DNA of 7,937 nt from Clostridiales bacterium (GTDB lineage Bacteria > Bacillota > Clostridia > Christensenellales > Aristaeellaceae), in NCBI GenBank assembly GCA_004555535.1, contig SFHU01000129.1, positions 1 to 7,937 of the forward strand, given 5' to 3'. A model generated the notes under the pieces. It was not told the DNA's origin and searched no databases. It saw only the letters and a program-made list of their open reading frames with translations. Within the stretch, counting starts at the first letter, position 1. Every line of letters starts with the position of its first letter. A program made the position numbers and the translations under genes. Shown piece by piece: positions 6,048-7,937 of the stretch.

Positions 6048-7358
6048 TTATCCTTCGCCCTCTTCTTCCCTCTGGGATTGTCCTGTGATGTCGCGCACGG
6101 CCTGCGCAGCTTCCTGCGCCGCGCGCTGTTCCTGTGCGCTGAGCGCGGACAGCGCGGCCATGTTGTCCGTGTCGAGGACGCGGTACACCGTCGCCGTGTC
6201 CATCCGGTCGCGCGCGATGTACACCGGCGTACAGACGAGCTCGCCCAGCGTAGCGCGCCGGACGGCCGGGTCGTAGGTCACGGACAGGTGCGCGATCATG
6301 CCTGCCGTGTTCTCCGCGGCGCGCGCGTCCGTCAGCAGACTGCCCAGCGAATAGCAGACCACCGTCTCATAGTCAAGCCCGTCCGCCCGCGTCACGCGCA
6401 GTCGCTCCGTCTCCAGCACGACGTTGGGATGCGTGCCCAAAATGATGTCCGCGCCGGCCTCCGCCAGCGTCACGGCCAGCCGCCGGATCTCCGCCGGGGT
6501 CTCCTGCTTGTTTTTTGTCCCCCAGTGCGGCAGCACGATGACGACGTTCGCGCCCGCTGCGCGCGCCTGGCGGATATCGTCGACCATCCGCTGCTCGTCG
6601 ATTGAACAGACCGCCGCGCGCTCCGCCTCCCGGGTCTGCTGCTTGCCCTCGTCGCTGAGCCCGTAGGTGTAGGCCAGCACGGCCACCTGGATGCCATTGA
6701 CGCCAAAGATGCTGCCATTCTGCGCACCGCCGCCCAGCGACACGCCAGCGCTGGCCAGGCCGCGCGCCGTCAGCTCGCCGACCGTCAGTGTCAGGCCGTC
6801 ATAGCCCTTGTCGAGCGCCCGCTCCGTCGCCAGCGACACGAGGTCTGCGCCCACAGCGCGCAGAGCGTCGAGAATCTGCGGCGGGGTGTTGTAGGTTCCG
6901 TAGCCCTTCTGCGCGCCGGCCGTCGTCGTCTCGAGCGTGACGATGGCCAGATCGGCGGCGCTGAGCGTGTCCCCCAGCCCCGCGAAGACGGGCTCGAAGT
7001 CGTAATGGTCGTTTCCCTCCATCGCGCTCTCCCGGATCGCCTTGGGGGCGTAGACCGTTCCCCCCGCCGCGAGTGTAAAGGAGCAGACGGCGGGCGCGGG
7101 CGTCGGCGTGCTCTCCGCTATGGAGGCCGTCTGCGCCGGTGCGGGCGCAATCTCCTGCGCTCCGGGCACAGGCGTCGGTGCTTCCGGCGCCCTCTCCTCC
7201 CCTGTCGGCAGGGAGAGGAAGAGCTCGCTGCGCGCGCCGGCGCCGTTTCCGGCGATCATCGCCAGAAACACGCCGCACAGAATCAGGACGGCAAGCGTCA
7301 GCAGCAGCATCAGCAGCGTTCCCAGCGACAAACGCCGGCGCTCTGCGCGCTTTTTCAC
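6048..7358 (-). CDS. CapA-like (PGA_cap) membrane-anchored protein with altered metal motifs, GTG start
   Basis: The 436-residue product has a basic N-terminus and one hydrophobic helix (about 11-36), probably an uncleaved anchor. A Pro/Ala/Thr-rich linker follows (51-90, TPTPAPA), then a CapA/PgsA-type domain to about 390 that should lie outside the membrane. The last 40 residues are Ala/Gln/Glu-rich. Relatives of this calcineurin-like fold take part in poly-gamma-glutamate or other capsule export. Recognisable landmarks: LAAGGTVYAP (96-105), DLAIVTLETT (136-145), ADLVSLATERALDKG (171-185), PHWG (277-280), DIILGTHPNVV (304-314) and YSLGSLL (336-342). Several usual metal ligands are changed (see finding). 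Start: GTG at 7358 with AGGAGG eight bases upstream; the ATG two bases earlier is out of frame and meets TGA at once. It is followed after two bases by the DmpA-like gene. Fold is sure, activity is doubtful. Confidence 0.85.
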   Translation of the reverse strand: MKKRAERRRLSLGTLLMLLLTLAVLILCGVFLAMIAGNGAGARSELFLSLPTGEERAPEAPTPVPGAQEIAPAPAQTASIAESTPTPAPAVCSFTLAAGGTVYAPKAIRESAMEGNDHYDFEPVFAGLGDTLSAADLAIVTLETTTAGAQKGYGTYNTPPQILDALRAVGADLVSLATERALDKGYDGLTLTVGELTARGLASAGVSLGGGAQNGSIFGVNGIQVAVLAYTYGLSDEGKQQTREAERAAVCSIDEQRMVDDIRQARAAGANVVIVLPHWGTKNKQETPAEIRRLAVTLAEAGADIILGTHPNVVLETERLRVTRADGLDYETVVCYSLGSLLTDARAAENTAGMIAHLSVTYDPAVRRATLGELVCTPVYIARDRMDTATVYRVLDTDNMAALSALSAQEQRAAQEAAQAVRDITGQSQREEEGEG

Positions 7359-7393
7359 ATGCCATCCCTCCTCTGTCGTTTCTTATTTGAAAA

Positions 7394-7435
7394 GGCGGCT
7401 TCGGGCAGTCCTTCACGGTCTCCCGCCGTGCCGCC
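7394..7435 (-). promoter_or_regulatory. Possible structured leader ahead of the capA-like gene
   Basis: On the minus strand GGCGG (7435-7431) can pair with CCGCC (7398-7394), enclosing an adjacent hairpin CACGG (7430-7426) with CCGTG (7418-7414). TTTT follows at 7393-7390. The element lies between the ferredoxin terminator and the ribosome binding site. It could be a weak terminator, an attenuator or chance pairing in GC-rich DNA. I see no clear promoter between it and the GTG. Confidence 0.3.
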
Positions 7436-7444
7436 TGATCATGC

Positions 7445-7480
7445 AAAAAAAGATGCACCCGGAAAAGCTCCGAATGCATC
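7445..7480 (-). terminator. Intrinsic terminator of the ferredoxin gene
   Basis: On the minus strand GATGCATTCGGA (7480-7469) pairs with TCCGGGTGCATC (7463-7452) through 12 pairs including two G-U, around a five-base loop. Seven T residues (7451-7445) follow. It begins 14 bases after the ferredoxin stop codon and should insulate the capA-like gene from ferredoxin transcription. Confidence 0.88.
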
Positions 7481-7494
7481 CGCAGTCACAAGAC

Positions 7495-7665
7495 TCAGGC
7501 CTGAGCCGGGGCGCCCACCGGGCAGTTCTCCGCGCACGCGCCGCAGTCGATGCAGGTATCCGCATCGATCACGTACTTGCCATCACCCTCGCTGATCGCG
7601 CTCACCGGGCAGTTGCCAGCGCAGACGCCGCAAGAGATGCAATCGTCAGAAATCTGATAAGCCAT
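7495..7665 (-). CDS. Small 2[4Fe-4S] ferredoxin, clostridial type
   Basis: The product has 56 residues, starting MAYQISDDC. Two complete cluster motifs of the form CxxCxxCxxxCP are present: Cys 9, 12, 15 and 19 followed by Pro, and Cys 38, 41, 44 and 48 followed by Pro. The length and the internal two-fold symmetry are those of clostridial bacterial-type ferredoxins, low-potential one-electron carriers of the cytoplasm that serve enzymes such as pyruvate:ferredoxin oxidoreductase and hydrogenase. The ATG has GGAGGTGA about five bases upstream. The gene has its own strong promoter (7707-7735) and terminator (7445-7480), so it is a single-gene transcript and probably highly expressed. It could also receive read-through from the gene ending at 7774, since no terminator is visible there. 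Identification is firm; its specific redox partner is not shown. Confidence 0.97.
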   Translation of the reverse strand: MAYQISDDCISCGVCAGNCPVSAISEGDGKYVIDADTCIDCGACAENCPVGAPAQA

Positions 7666-7706
7666 ACTTTTCACCTCCCGGAAAGTCTTTGGGATTGTCC
7701 CGTTTC

Positions 7707-7735
7707 ATTTTAGCACGGCGCATAGGGTTTTGCAA
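7707..7735 (-). promoter_or_regulatory. Strong promoter of the ferredoxin gene
   Basis: On the minus strand TTGCAA (7735-7730) is followed after 17 bases by TAAAAT (7712-7707), with TG one base before the -10 hexamer (extended -10). The predicted start is about 35 bases before the ATG at 7665. This agrees with a ferredoxin transcribed alone. Confidence 0.8.
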
Positions 7736-7773
7736 GGTGATTTTCGACTTTTCCCGCACAATCCGCGCTTCGC

Positions 7774-7937
7774 TCAGAGCAGATCCTCCGGTTCGCCATT
7801 TTCCGCGATTTCGATCTCTCCGGCATCCATCTGCCCGCCGCCTGCCGTCTCCTCCGTCTCTTCCTCTCCGGTGACCGGCTTCACTTCGGTGACCGTCTTC
7901 TCTTCGGTGACCGCCTTCTCTTCGGTGACCGCCTTCT
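7774..7937 (-). CDS. C-terminal end of an unknown acidic protein with hexapeptide repeats, partial
   Basis: The minus-strand frame is open from the window edge to TGA at 7776-7774 and shows the last 53 residues. They begin with three full or near copies of K-[AT]-V-T-E-[EV], then a diverged KPVTGE copy. The end is acidic and glycine-containing, finishing ENGEPEDLL. This looks like a disordered, Glu-rich C-terminal tail rather than a folded domain, so the protein's identity cannot be told from here. No terminator is visible in the 38 bases before the ferredoxin promoter. The frame is supported by the conserved repeat reading and the acidic codon pattern, but the body of the gene lies outside the window. 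Confidence 0.6.
   Translation of the reverse strand, partial: KAVTEEKAVTEEKTVTEVKPVTGEEETEETAGGGQMDAGEIEIAENGEPEDLL
7870..7937. repeat. 18-bp tandem repeat, in frame
   Basis: Units start at 7870, 7888, 7906 and 7924, each opening with GGTGACC on the plus strand. The third and fourth units agree at all 14 bases visible in the fourth, the second differs from the third by one base, and the first is more diverged. The array continues past the window edge. Because the period is a multiple of three, copy-number change would keep the minus-strand reading frame and only lengthen or shorten the KAVTEE tail. Confidence 0.9.

Noticed and set aside
4852..6276. Plus-strand open frame of 474 codons
   Set aside because: It is antisense to the DmpA-like gene and crosses the end of the capA-like gene. 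It is Arg/His/Ala-rich with no motif.
1..7937. CRISPR, tRNA/rRNA, insertion sequence, prophage or attachment sites
   Set aside because: I saw no spaced direct repeats of CRISPR type, cloverleaf, transposase motif, terminal inverted repeats or phage genes.

Overview
The window is GC-rich with strong AGGAGG-type ribosome binding sites, TTGACA/TATAAT-type promoters with 17-nt spacers, GTG and TTG starts, intrinsic terminators with U-tracts, and a clostridial-type 2[4Fe-4S] ferredoxin. Together these suggest a GC-rich, anaerobic, probably gut-associated member of the Clostridia. Genus and species cannot be read from the sequence. Nothing looks like phage, an insertion sequence, a CRISPR array or an RNA gene. 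The content is chromosomal and mostly housekeeping or membrane related.

Layout. At the left edge the first codons of an unknown minus-strand gene run off the window (1-21). Next is a minus-strand BspA-type leucine-rich-repeat protein (89-1225). It shares a divergent promoter region (1272-1382) with a plus-strand pair: a two-helix membrane SPFH/band-7 protein (1430-2437) and a small coiled-coil plus ribbon-helix-helix (Arc-like) protein that starts at TTG (2458-2715). The minus strand at 2763-3163 carries a decayed, frameshifted C-terminal remnant of a DUF2268 (YjaZ-like) zinc protease. A strong plus-strand terminator (3206-3246) follows, probably the 3' end of the SPFH transcript.

The rest of the window is read on the minus strand. 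From right to left it holds: the 3' end of an unknown acidic protein with 18-bp tandem repeats (7774-7937); a 56-residue ferredoxin with its own promoter and terminator (7495-7665); a membrane-anchored CapA-like protein (6048-7358) tightly coupled to a P1/S58 DmpA-type aminopeptidase (5002-6045), ended by a terminator at 4877-4919; an intergenic stretch of about 280 bp with short repeats; and a two-gene operon of a four-helix membrane protein fused to a flavodoxin-like domain (3659-4597) with a small glycine-rich membrane protein (3307-3642).

Working together: SPFH and RHH are probably one transcription unit. CapA-like and DmpA-like proteins are probably translated from one mRNA (2-nt gap) and may both act on unusual peptides or cell-envelope polymers. 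The flavodoxin-fusion protein and the glycine-rich protein probably form a membrane redox unit. I see no clearly new defence or mobile system. The most unusual points are the altered metal-site motifs of the CapA-like protein, the unusual FMN loop of the flavodoxin fusion, the SPFH/RHH pairing and the protease remnant.
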